The notes under the pieces were generated by a model. It worked only from the letters and a program-made list of their open reading frames with translations. It ran no database searches and was not told the origin of the DNA. This document shows positions 1 to 7,326 of a stretch of DNA of 16,990 nt, piece by piece. Location: contig DCUF01000080.1 of the NCBI GenBank assembly GCA_002328485.1, forward strand, positions 1 through 16,990, in the 5' to 3' direction. This stretch comes from Deltaproteobacteria bacterium UBA2221. GTDB lineage: Bacteria > Desulfobacterota > Syntrophorhabdia > Syntrophorhabdales > WCHB1-27. How positions within the stretch are numbered: the first letter of the stretch is position 1; every line of letters begins with the position of its first letter. The translations under genes and the position numbers were made by a program.

Positions 1-20
1 TACAGATTCTGGGGGACAGG
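1..20. mobile_element. Possible end or flank of a transposon-like element
   Basis: The first bases contain a GGGGGACAGGTCA motif that overlaps the point where the adjacent DUF4214-like reading frame stops. From memory, similar GGGGACAGGTCA strings often flank IS200/REP-associated Y1 transposase genes in deltaproteobacterial genomes. Only the edge is visible here, so this is a tentative reading based on the motif and on the abrupt end of the neighbouring gene. It could equally be ordinary sequence. Confidence 0.3.
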
Positions 21-110
21 TCAGAGCAACCCTTCGGGGTCTGCCGGCCGCTGATAGTAGCCAATGTAAAGCTGCTGAACCATGTTAAAGTACGTACTGT
101 AATCGGCCAT
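21..110 (-). pseudogene. Truncated start of a DUF4214-like protein
   Basis: The minus strand has an ATG at 110 preceded by a strong AAGGAGA ribosome site, and encodes 29 residues before a TGA at 21-23. The peptide contains QQLYIGYYQRPADPEGL, which matches the opening motif of DUF4214 domains (LYxxYxxRxADPxGLxYW), found in large secreted or S-layer/RTX-type proteins. The frame ends just where the Trp-containing part of the motif should follow. This suggests the gene was cut by a rearrangement or insertion at the left edge. The intact translation signal shows that a real gene began here. The rest of the protein, if it survives, lies outside the window. Confidence 0.6.
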
Positions 111-115
111 TATGT

Positions 116-122
116 TCTCCTT
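116..122 (-). promoter_or_regulatory. Ribosome binding site of the DUF4214-like stub
   Basis: AAGGAGA on the minus strand lies 5 bases before the ATG at 110. It is a near-perfect Shine-Dalgarno site and fixes the start of the truncated gene. Confidence 0.6.
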
Positions 123-1232
123 TATTTTGTGCTCTTTCTCACTGTTATATGAACACTTGCATTAGTGTTAACCCGGGTCAGCCCTCGCCTTTCGGATTGT
201 CACCTCCCCTCGGCATGACCTGATAGTTTCTCCCAAATCTTTTATCCTTTTCTTCTTCGGCTGTTGTTGAGCCCCATCGCCTAGATAGAAAAAGCCTTTA
301 TTCCAAATACAAAGCAATAGATTAAATTAGTTTAATGGTACCTATAGCCCTGATGTCAAGCAAAAAACTGTATCCTTGTAAAAAAATCTTGCGTGTTCTA
401 TCCGCCCCCTTCTATAGCCGTTCCTTATCTGGCATATCTTTATCGGGCTTGTTGGCATAATACCACCTCCGTGCGCCCCGATGTCAAGCAAAAAGTAGGA
501 AAGGTGAGCGAATTTGGACCATCGAAAGATGGTTGCTTCCCCTTCCGGATTTTTCTGTCCCAAGCCGCCCGGATGGGCCATCAGATGGTGCCAGAGGCCC
601 GAGGTAGGCATCCCCCTTGGCCTGCGCCGCGCCACCAATCTGCTAAATTATGCAAACGATATGCCTTACGAGTTCAAGAGACGGCGACGGCAGGGCCTTA
701 CCCCATCCCTTTCACTCGGCCCGCCTGCAAAAGGCGGAGGTCATTACAAATGAATATTTCGGAGCATCGTCAGAATACTTAAATCAGGACCCCCCTGCTT
801 TTATATATAGTATGGTAAGTAATCCACGGAAAGAGCCGGAAGGGTAAGGATTTGCACGGTCCTGAAACTGACGGGCCGATGCATCTTCCCAACAAGGATA
901 GCCCTCCTTTGCAAACAAGCGGGTGGCCGGTTTACCGCTTGAATGAAGAAGAATGTTATTGTACACTGGAAAGCGCTTTGCGTCGTTTTTGACAGGCTCA
1001 GGTCTTGTTCGCACCGAGAATTGGGGTAGATATTTTGCCACTCGCTTGTTCGAGATATCGTTTTCCCTTGCCTTTTAGATCCCTGAGGCATCCCAAAAGA
1101 TATGGCCGATCCGAGTCGGGCGGGAAGAAGCCACGACGTAGCAGGCAAGGCACGCTTCTGGGGCGCCTTCGATCCCAGTCACGCATGGAGAGGTTACATC
1201 CTGAACGCTGCATTGAATGAAAAAGGCATGCG
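123..1232. other. 1.1-kb spacer before the export operon, no convincing gene
   Basis: Several short open frames exist on both strands, but none has a recognisable motif, a good ribosome site or family resemblance. I see a separated direct repeat at 352-366 and 480-494 and a small hairpin (CCGCCT, loop GCAAA, AGGCGG) at 721-737. The operon promoter presumably lies in the right half, but I find no clear -35/-10 pair. A TTGACA at 989-994 lacks a matching -10 box, and there is no JUMPstart/ops element. The sequence looks like eroded intergenic or mobile-element DNA. Confidence 0.5.
352..494 (+). repeat. Separated 15-bp direct repeat GATGTCAAGCAAAAA
   Basis: GATGTCAAGCAAAAA occurs at 352-366 and again at 480-494, 128 bases apart, each preceded by a C-rich CCC(T/C) context. 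Multiple internal terminal repeats of this kind occur at the ends of some insertion sequences, such as the IS21 family. No transposase is present, so a mobile-element remnant is only a possibility. Confidence 0.5.
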
Positions 1233-2048
1233 ATGACCAATGTACTCGTTTTCCTGCATTTTATGCGGCGCCTCTACAGGATCCGTTTCATGCTCAAGGC
1301 GATGGCCCTGCGGGAGCTCAAGGCCACCTATGTGGGCAGTTTCTTTGGGTTCTTTTGGGCCGTGCTCAACCCCCTCTGCCAGATTGCCATCTACGGCGTG
1401 GTTTTCGGTCTCTTCCTGAAGGGAACGGTCCCGCCAGAGTATGGGACGGATAACTTTTTCCTCTACCTGGTAACGGGACTCGTCCCCTGGCAATTCCTCG
1501 CCCAGACCATAGGAACATCCAGCAGTGTCCTGCTCGTTTACAGCAACCTCATCAAACGGGCCGTCGGGTTTCCGTCGGAGGTGCTGCCCATTGTCAGCGT
1601 TATCAGCAACGCGGCAAGCCAGGTGGTAAGTATCGTGCTGCTCTACGCGATCGTTGTCGCCTTTACGCACACGGTTTCCGTCAATATGCTCTTCGTGCTC
1701 GTCTACTTTCTTTTTGCGGTCATGATCTGCGTGGGGCTCGGGTGGATACTCTCCTCACTCACGGTCTTCCTCCGTGATATACCCCAGATAATCGGCCTTG
1801 TCCTGACGGGAATGTTCTTTTTCACGCCTATCTGCTACCCCCCTTCCCTGGTCCCTCCTCGCCTTTTGTTCGTCATGAAACTCAACCCCTTCTATCATGT
1901 AATAGAAGGGTACCGGTTCGCCTGCCTGACCGGAAGGCCCCTGCCTGCACCGGAGTTTACCTACCTGGTGGTGTCTGCTATCGTGATAGTCGGTCTGGGG
2001 GGGATGCTCTTCCGGAAGCTCAAGCCTGAATTCGCAGAGGTGATGTAG
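1233..2048 (+). CDS. wzm: Wzm: polysaccharide ABC transporter permease
   Basis: Inner-membrane permease of an ABC-2 type exporter that moves a completed, lipid-linked polysaccharide from the cytoplasm to the periplasm. The 271 residues match the usual 255-275 of the family. Residues 26-48 carry the family signature (LRELKATYVGSFFGFFWAVL, then NPL). About six hydrophobic segments lie near residues 37-62, 75-98, 116-144, 151-177, 185-204 and 243-261. The LNPF-YHVIEGYR stretch near 217-228 is also typical. The start is the ATG at 1233, with AAAGG just upstream. It heads the operon, and wzt starts 7 bases after its stop, so the two are co-translated partners. The family call is firm; the substrate is inferred from the neighbours. 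Confidence 0.93.
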   Translation: MTNVLVFLHFMRRLYRIRFMLKAMALRELKATYVGSFFGFFWAVLNPLCQIAIYGVVFGLFLKGTVPPEYGTDNFFLYLVTGLVPWQFLAQTIGTSSSVLLVYSNLIKRAVGFPSEVLPIVSVISNAASQVVSIVLLYAIVVAFTHTVSVNMLFVLVYFLFAVMICVGLGWILSSLTVFLRDIPQIIGLVLTGMFFFTPICYPPSLVPPRLLFVMKLNPFYHVIEGYRFACLTGRPLPAPEFTYLVVSAIVIVGLGGMLFRKLKPEFAEVM

Positions 2049-2055
2049 AAAAACC

Positions 2056-2790
2056 ATGGGCAGGACAGTCATCGAAGTAAACAGCCTGAGCAAGCGGTTC
2101 GGCATGTACGCGAGCCCCGCGGGGCGCCTCATGGAGCTCCTTTCCCCCTTTCCATCGAAAGCGGCCAAATTCTGGGCGCTGAAAGACGTCTCTTTCGACG
2201 TAAGAGAGGGCGAGGCCCTCGGGGTGATAGGCCGCAACGGGAGCGGCAAATCGACGCTCCTCCAGGTCCTTTGCGGGGTTCTCAGGGAGACGTCCGGCCG
2301 GGCGACCGTCCACGGAAGGGTCTCGGCCCTTCTCGAACTCGGCGCCGGCTTCCATCCTGAGTTCAAGGGGCGGGATAACGTCTACATGAACGGGGCGATC
2401 ATGGGACTCTCCCATAAGGAGATGGATCTCCGTTTCGAGGCCATAGCCGATTTTGCGGAGATCGGCGACTTTATGGAACAGCCGATGAAGACCTATTCCA
2501 GCGGCATGTTCATGAGGCTCGCCTTTGCGTGTGCCGTCAATATCGCCCCGGACATCCTGATTGTCGATGAGGCCCTGGCGGTGGGGGATGCCTACTTCCA
2601 GCAGAAGTGCAATCAGAAAATCATGGAGTTCAGGAACAACGGCGGGACCATGCTCATTGTGTCCCACGATATGGAGACCATTAAAAGGCTGTGTGATTCC
2701 GCTATCCTGTTGCACAAGGGGACCCTTGCAGAACACGGCGATCCGGTGAAGGTGACGGATGCCTACGCACGAATGAACGAATTGGGGTAG
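2056..2790 (+). CDS. wzt: Wzt: polysaccharide ABC transporter ATPase, short form
   Basis: Cytoplasmic ATPase that powers Wzm. In order it shows Walker A GRNGSGKST (59-67), the ELGAGFHPEFKGRDN segment (94-108) typical of polysaccharide exporters, the ABC signature YSSGM (147-151), Walker B ILIVDEA (167-173) and the switch His in SHD (204). At 244 residues it ends shortly after the nucleotide-binding domain. It therefore lacks the roughly 150-200 residue C-terminal carbohydrate-binding domain that Wzt of E. coli O8/O9a uses to recognise capped chains. It resembles the short Wzt/KpsT class, so chain-end recognition by Wzt is not expected. An AGAGGTG inside the end of wzm may serve as ribosome site. 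The stop TAG abuts the next gene. Confidence 0.95.
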   Translation: MGRTVIEVNSLSKRFGMYASPAGRLMELLSPFPSKAAKFWALKDVSFDVREGEALGVIGRNGSGKSTLLQVLCGVLRETSGRATVHGRVSALLELGAGFHPEFKGRDNVYMNGAIMGLSHKEMDLRFEAIADFAEIGDFMEQPMKTYSSGMFMRLAFACAVNIAPDILIVDEALAVGDAYFQQKCNQKIMEFRNNGGTMLIVSHDMETIKRLCDSAILLHKGTLAEHGDPVKVTDAYARMNELG

Positions 2791-2792
2791 TG

Positions 2793-4013
2793 ATGAACAG
2801 AATAGTCCGTAGGGGTGTTGCTATGACGACGGCTTTTTCGGCCGCACGGAAACGGCTCCGGGCGTCGGGGTCACCAACGGAGGGGGGCGGCCTGGTTCCG
2901 GGGCCGGAAGGCGCCACCCTCTATGCCTCCCTGTCCTCGCAAAGGTGGGCGACGAGACTGCTTTTGCCCCTTGCCCGGCTGGGATTCCGTCTCGCCAGGC
3001 CCATACTGCTTCCCATCGCCTCCCTGACCCGGGACTATCTCATGGATGGGCTGCGCCACAGCATTCTCCATGAGATTCAGAGGGCCCATGATGTCACCCT
3101 TCTGGAGGTGCAGACCAGGGCCGATGCGACGATCCAGGAGATCCAGATGCGAAGCGACCGGCTCGCCGCCCGGCTGGATCGCATCGAAGGGCTCAGCACG
3201 GTGACGGCCCGGAGGGTTGCCATCACCTGCGCCAATGGAGAGGCCCTCGTGAGGACAGAGGTTGGTTTCGTCATCTGCCCCGCTGACGACCACACCCTCC
3301 TTGCCTGCCTCATAGAGACAGGGGAGCTGGAGCGAGGCACACGCATCCTTATCCAGAAGTTCCTCAAACCGGGCGACGTCTATGTTGATGTGGGGGCCCA
3401 TGTGGGCATGCACGTCCTGGCCGCCGCCAGGGCTATGGAAGGCCGAGGGAAGATCATCGCCTTCGAGCCCTTCAAACCGACCGTGCGGATGCTCGAAAAG
3501 TCCCTTTTAATGAACGGGTTCTCTGATATGGCGGAGGTTCATCAGGCAGCGGTCTCCAGTAGCCTACATCTTCAGAAACTCCATCTGGGAACCACCAACG
3601 GACACCATTCCCTTTTCGAGTTGAACGTGCCCCCGGACCTTGCCGAAGAACCGGTAGAGGTGCCCGTAGTGAGGCTGGACGGCGTCATACCCGCCGGTCA
3701 GCGCATTGATCTCCTGAAGATCGATGCGGAGGGGGCGGAACTGGACGTCATCGAAGGGGGCGCATCATTGATCACCGGCAATTCCGATATCGCCTTGATC
3801 GTTGAATTCGGCCCCTCACACCTTCGTCGGACCGGGCGGACAGCAAGCCAGTGGCTTGGGGGATTCGCCGGGCTCGGGCTGGACTACCGGGTTATCAACG
3901 ACGTTACCGGGGCCCTTGAAACGTGGTCCCTTCAACGGCTCGAGGCGATCGATTCCGTGAATCTCTTCTTTTCCCGTAACGATTCTAAGGCATGGAGCAG
4001 GCTGACCGAATGA
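2793..4013 (+). CDS. FkbM-family SAM methyltransferase with coiled-coil N-terminus
   Basis: Probable O-methyltransferase acting on a sugar of the glycan. The C-terminal half is an FkbM domain: SAM motif I DVGAHVG (about 199-205), the acidic EPFKP (about 225-229) and the signature KIDAEGAELDVIEGG (about 309-323). The first 185 or so residues are outside the domain and include a predicted helical or coiled-coil stretch (about 90-135, rich in E, Q, R with heptad-like spacing). I chose ATG 2793, two bases after the wzt stop; a GTG at 2790 and an ATG at 2823 are alternatives. Its stop overlaps the next start (ATGA). In ABC-dependent O-antigen systems methylation can cap chains. Here it may cap or decorate, but the target sugar cannot be read from the sequence. 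Confidence 0.85.
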   Translation: MNRIVRRGVAMTTAFSAARKRLRASGSPTEGGGLVPGPEGATLYASLSSQRWATRLLLPLARLGFRLARPILLPIASLTRDYLMDGLRHSILHEIQRAHDVTLLEVQTRADATIQEIQMRSDRLAARLDRIEGLSTVTARRVAITCANGEALVRTEVGFVICPADDHTLLACLIETGELERGTRILIQKFLKPGDVYVDVGAHVGMHVLAAARAMEGRGKIIAFEPFKPTVRMLEKSLLMNGFSDMAEVHQAAVSSSLHLQKLHLGTTNGHHSLFELNVPPDLAEEPVEVPVVRLDGVIPAGQRIDLLKIDAEGAELDVIEGGASLITGNSDIALIVEFGPSHLRRTGRTASQWLGGFAGLGLDYRVINDVTGALETWSLQRLEAIDSVNLFFSRNDSKAWSRLTE

Positions 4014-4645
4014 ATACCGATATAATCGTTATCGGCGCCGGGGGACACGCGAAGGTCTGCATCGAGCTGCTCCGCTCCATGGGTGAGAGGGTGGCCTTTT
4101 GCGTAGGGGCTCCGGGCAGTCCCGACCGCTGCCTGGACGTGCCTGTTTTGAACGGCGACGATAACCTCGCCACGCTCCATCAGAAGGGATATTCGAGGGC
4201 TTTTGTGGCCATCGGATCGAACGGAATCAGGGATCGCCTGGCCAGGCTGGCGGTCGACCAGGAATATGGGCTGGTAAATGCCATCAGCCCCCATGCCGTC
4301 ATCTCCCCAACGGCAGAGCTGGGAACCGGTATCGCCGTCATGGCAGGGGCGGTCATCAACGCATCGGCCCTTATCGGTGATCTCGCCATCATCAACACCG
4401 GTGCGACAATCGACCACGATTGCCGGATCGGAAGGGGGGTCCATATCGCACCCCGATGCGCCCTGTCCGGCAATGTGAGGGTCGGCGACCACAGTTTTCT
4501 CGGGGCCGGCTGCACCGTGATCGACGGAATCCGCATCGGCGAGGGGGTGACCGTTGGGGCAGGCGGGGTCGTCATCTCGGATATCGGACCCAAGGCGACA
4601 GCCGTCGGCGTGCCGGCGAGGGTTGTCGGCGACCCTATTAAATGA
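4010..4645 (+). CDS. PglD/NeuD/PerB-type sugar N-acetyltransferase
   Basis: Probable acetyl-CoA-dependent N-acetyltransferase for a nucleotide-linked 4-amino sugar. Residues 1-80 form a small nucleotide-binding domain starting IIVIGAGGHAKV (5-16). From about 95 onward there are hexapeptide repeats of a left-handed beta-helix. The likely catalytic His136 lies in NTGATIDHDCRIG, matching the HDC motif of PglD and of Caulobacter perosamine N-acetyltransferase. Length is 211 residues, normal for the family. The start is ATG 4010, overlapping the methyltransferase stop; an in-frame ATG at 3992 is inside that gene and less likely. It lies directly before a perosamine-synthase-like aminotransferase, so PerB (GDP-perosamine N-acetyltransferase) is the best specific guess. 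An O-acetyltransferase remains possible. Confidence 0.85.
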   Translation: MNTDIIVIGAGGHAKVCIELLRSMGERVAFCVGAPGSPDRCLDVPVLNGDDNLATLHQKGYSRAFVAIGSNGIRDRLARLAVDQEYGLVNAISPHAVISPTAELGTGIAVMAGAVINASALIGDLAIINTGATIDHDCRIGRGVHIAPRCALSGNVRVGDHSFLGAGCTVIDGIRIGEGVTVGAGGVVISDIGPKATAVGVPARVVGDPIK

Positions 4646-4651
4646 TCTCTC

Positions 4652-4656
4652 AGGAG
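4652..4656 (+). promoter_or_regulatory. Ribosome binding site of the aminotransferase gene
   Basis: AGGAG lies 5 bases before ATG 4662. It selects this start over in-frame upstream ATGs that lie inside the acetyltransferase gene. Confidence 0.6.
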
Positions 4657-4661
4657 AAGAC

Positions 4662-5768
4662 ATGGCCCGAATCTTTGTAGCCCAGCCCACCATGGCGGGG
4701 AATGAGCGCCGGTATGTTCTCGATTGTCTCGATACCAACTGGATATCTTCCAACGGCAAATATATCGGCGCCTTTGAAGAGTCATTTGCAGCATTCTGTT
4801 CCGTACGGCACGCGGTGGCCGTGAACAACGGCACCACGGCCCTCCATGTGGCCCTTGTATCCCTCGGGCTCAACCCCGGGGACGAGGTTATCGTTCCCAC
4901 GGTAACCTACATCGCCACGGCCAATGCGGTCCGATACTGCGGCGCCACACCGGTGCTGGTGGACGTGTGTGCCGAAACCATGAACATCAACCCCGAGGAT
5001 ATCGAACGAAAAATAACCCCGAGGACGCGGGGCATCATTCCCGTTCACCTCTACGGCCATCCGGCCGATATGGATGCGATAAATGACATGGCGCGCCGCC
5101 ATGGGCTGTGGGTGGTAGAGGATGCGGCAGAGGCCCATGGCGCTGCGGTACGGGGCAAAAAAGTGGGAGGTCTCGGCACCTGCGCGACCTTCAGCTTCTT
5201 TGGCAACAAGATCATTACCACCGGCGAGGGGGGTATGATTACCACCGATGACGACGACCTTGCAGCCAGCCTCCGCTTGCACCGTGGACAGGGGGTCGAT
5301 GCACATCGCCGCTACTGGTTCCTCGTGGTGGGGTACAACTACCGCATGACCAACATCCAGGCGGCGATCGGTCTGGCCCAGATGGAGGGGGTGGAAAAGG
5401 CCCTGGCAGACCGCAAGACCCTGGCCGCATGGTACAACGAGGCCCTGGCAGACCTCCAGGACGAAATCATCCTGCCGACGGAGGCGGACTGGGCCAGACA
5501 CGTCTACTGGATGTATACGATCTTCCTGCGCAAGGGAGACGGAAACAGGCGGGATCTGGTCATGGAGAGACTCGATGAGGCAGACATCGAAACGCGCCCT
5601 GTCTTCTACCCTATGCACGTCCTGCCACCCTATAGAGAGGATACCCCGTACCCTGTTGCGGATCTGTGGGCGCAGAGGGGCATCAATCTGCCCACCCATC
5701 AGGGCCTGACCAGGGCCGATGTGGATCGGATAGCCGGCAGCCTCCGTGCAGCCCTGGGGCAGCCATGA
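4662..5768 (+). CDS. per: GDP-perosamine synthase-like aminotransferase (DegT/DnrJ/EryC1)
   Basis: PLP-dependent sugar aminotransferase, 368 residues. It resembles, from memory, Vibrio cholerae RfbE (GDP-perosamine synthase) over its whole length. Shared features include the opening DCLDTNWISSNGKYI (21-35), NNGTTALHVAL (55-65), PVHLYGHPADMD (127-138), the PLP-lysine region FSFFGNKIITTGEGGM with Lys183, GYNYRMTNIQAAIGLAQ and ETRPVFYPMH. The reaction is GDP-4-keto-6-deoxy-D-mannose plus glutamate to GDP-perosamine. Its substrate is the product of the Gmd encoded at 11504, and an N-acetyltransferase gene sits directly upstream. Together these support a GDP-N-acetylperosamine branch. Another 4-keto-sugar substrate cannot be excluded without an assay. 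The stop overlaps the next start by ATGA. Confidence 0.88.
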   Translation: MARIFVAQPTMAGNERRYVLDCLDTNWISSNGKYIGAFEESFAAFCSVRHAVAVNNGTTALHVALVSLGLNPGDEVIVPTVTYIATANAVRYCGATPVLVDVCAETMNINPEDIERKITPRTRGIIPVHLYGHPADMDAINDMARRHGLWVVEDAAEAHGAAVRGKKVGGLGTCATFSFFGNKIITTGEGGMITTDDDDLAASLRLHRGQGVDAHRRYWFLVVGYNYRMTNIQAAIGLAQMEGVEKALADRKTLAAWYNEALADLQDEIILPTEADWARHVYWMYTIFLRKGDGNRRDLVMERLDEADIETRPVFYPMHVLPPYREDTPYPVADLWAQRGINLPTHQGLTRADVDRIAGSLRAALGQP

Positions 5769-6799
5769 AGATCGCCCTCTGTTCCTCATTTGTGCCCTTC
5801 ATCAAGGGAGGGGGGCGTAATATCGTGGACTGGCTCAAGCCTGTCCTCGAAGAGGCGGGCCACGAGGTTGAAATCGTGTACCTGCCCCAGGTCGATACGC
5901 CCGACCTGTTATTTCAGCAGATGATGGCCTATCGCTGGATAGACCTCGAAAGGGCTGACAGAATCGTCTGCTTCAGGCCGCAGGCACACGTCATGCACCA
6001 TCACCATAAGATTTTGTGGTTTATCCACCATATCCGCGCTTTTTACGATCTCTGGGACAGCCCTTACCGGGGTTTTCCGGACGATGCGAGGCACCGGGGC
6101 ATCCGTGAAGCCCTCCATGCCGCCGACACGGCCGCACTGAGGGAGGCCAAGGCCATATTCACCAATTCGAAGGTCGTCTCGAACCGTCTCAAGACGTACA
6201 ACGCCGTCGACGGCGAGGTCCTCTTCCCACCTGTCTTCGAGCCCGGCCGCTTTCGCTGCTCCGGCTTCAACGACGAAATCGTCTGCATCTCCCGGCTGGA
6301 GCATCATAAACGCCAGCATCTGCTCATCGAGGCCCTGGGGTATACCAAGACGCCCGTTCGGCTCCGCCTGTCCGGTGCAAGCTCCGACAACGCCTATCCC
6401 AACGAGCTCGTCGCCCGGGCTGCCAGGCTGGGCCTTGGGGATCGTGTTATCATCGGCAACAGCTGGATCACCGAGGAGGAGAAGGTCGAACAACTGGCTG
6501 CCTGCCTGGCTACCGCGTACCTGCCCCTCGACGAGGATTCCTACGGCTATCCGAGTGTTGAATCGAGCCACGCCTCGAAACCGATCCTGACGACATTCGA
6601 TTCAGGGGGCGTACTGGAACTCGTGCAGGACGGCATCAACGGTTATGTTGCCGAACCGTCACCTGCAGCGATAGGGGAGGCCATGGACAGGCTCTATACG
6701 GACCGGGCAAGGACGGAGGCGATGGGACGAAATGCCCGGGATCGTCTGGTCGAGCTGAATATCTCCTGGTCCCACGTCCTCCAGAGGCTGCTTGCATGA
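5765..6799 (+). CDS. GT4-family glycosyltransferase
   Basis: A 344-residue GT-B fold glycosyltransferase of the GT4 type. The N-domain begins MKIALCSSF with a glycine-rich GGGRN loop (15-19) for the acceptor side. The C-domain begins near residue 170 with ISRLEHHKRQHLLIEAL (175-191), the typical first strand and donor-binding helix. The EX7E-like motif is DSYGYPSVE (258-266), in which the first Glu is replaced by Asp, followed by SKPILTTFDSGGVLELVQDG. It would transfer a nucleotide-activated sugar, plausibly GDP-linked given the pathway genes, in the cytoplasm. The start at ATG 5765 overlaps the aminotransferase stop, and its own stop overlaps the next start. Confidence 0.85.
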   Translation: MKIALCSSFVPFIKGGGRNIVDWLKPVLEEAGHEVEIVYLPQVDTPDLLFQQMMAYRWIDLERADRIVCFRPQAHVMHHHHKILWFIHHIRAFYDLWDSPYRGFPDDARHRGIREALHAADTAALREAKAIFTNSKVVSNRLKTYNAVDGEVLFPPVFEPGRFRCSGFNDEIVCISRLEHHKRQHLLIEALGYTKTPVRLRLSGASSDNAYPNELVARAARLGLGDRVIIGNSWITEEEKVEQLAACLATAYLPLDEDSYGYPSVESSHASKPILTTFDSGGVLELVQDGINGYVAEPSPAAIGEAMDRLYTDRARTEAMGRNARDRLVELNISWSHVLQRLLA

Positions 6800-7326
6800 A
6801 AATCCTGATTGTACACACCATGACGCCCTTTCAGCGGACCGAGACCGACGAGCTTGCCGCCCGCCTTGAGAAGGCCCTCATCATAGCCGGGCACGAGTCG
6901 GAGGCCCTCCGTATCCCCTTTCAGTGGGAGCCTGCTGACCGTATCACCTCTCAGATGTTGATGGTCCGGGCCTTCGAGTTATGGAACGTGGATCACGTCA
7001 TTGCCATGGGATTCCCGGCCTTTTTGATCAGACATCCCAAAAAAACCTTGTGGGTCCTCGGTTACGAACACGGGCACGATCTCATTGACGGTAATGGGGT
7101 TGTTAATAGACCGCCGGATGGAGAGGCATCGGAACTTCGGATGCTGATCAGGAATGCCGAAAATGAGAGCTTTCGAGAAAGCCGCCGTATCCTGGTAGGC
7201 GCCGAGACCACGAGACAATACCTGCTCGAGCATAACCAGGTCGATGCCAAGGTGCTCGTTCCTCCGGCCGGCGGCGCCGACTCAAGGGGTGATTGGTCTC
7301 CCATCATAGAGGTACTTCTGCGATGA
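6796..7326 (+). CDS. Orphan GT-B N-terminal domain (truncated GT4 paralogue)
   Basis: A 176-residue protein that looks like the N-terminal half only of a GT4 enzyme. It can be laid along the upstream glycosyltransferase in order: MKI start, AGHE near 31-34, QMLMVRAF, a D-x-VI strand, a KKTLWVLGYEHGHDL region matching HKILWFIHHIRAFYDL, a helix with ESRRILV and finally VDAKVLVPPAGG matching VDGEVLFPPVFEPG. That last motif is the interdomain linker, and the protein ends 16 residues later. The whole donor-binding C-domain is therefore absent. Both ends are ATGA overlaps with neighbours, so it is translated within the operon. It may be a relic of a deleted gene, or a stand-alone acceptor-binding subunit, as in split glycosyltransferases such as Alg13/Alg14. 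Confidence 0.65.
   Translation: MKILIVHTMTPFQRTETDELAARLEKALIIAGHESEALRIPFQWEPADRITSQMLMVRAFELWNVDHVIAMGFPAFLIRHPKKTLWVLGYEHGHDLIDGNGVVNRPPDGEASELRMLIRNAENESFRESRRILVGAETTRQYLLEHNQVDAKVLVPPAGGADSRGDWSPIIEVLLR

Noticed and set aside
342..782. Open frames on both strands in the left spacer
   Set aside because: No motif, no ribosome site and unusual composition; they overlap each other and look like chance frames in GC-rich DNA.
989..1017. TTGACA as a possible -35 box for the operon
   Set aside because: No acceptable -10 box at the right spacing.
784..1240. Minus-strand open frames of 80-115 codons upstream of wzm
   Set aside because: No recognisable family and no start signal. Composition is rich in Arg, Pro and Ser, as expected for a shadow frame.
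2020..2736. Minus-strand frame of 238 codons opposite wzt
   Set aside because: Shadow of wzt, whose motifs are complete on the plus strand.
3932..4900. Minus-strand frame of 322 codons opposite the acetyltransferase region
   Set aside because: It spans three well-supported plus-strand genes and has no motif of its own.
4782..5789. Minus-strand frame of 335 codons opposite the aminotransferase
   Set aside because: Long only because of high GC; the plus strand encodes an unmistakable aminotransferase.
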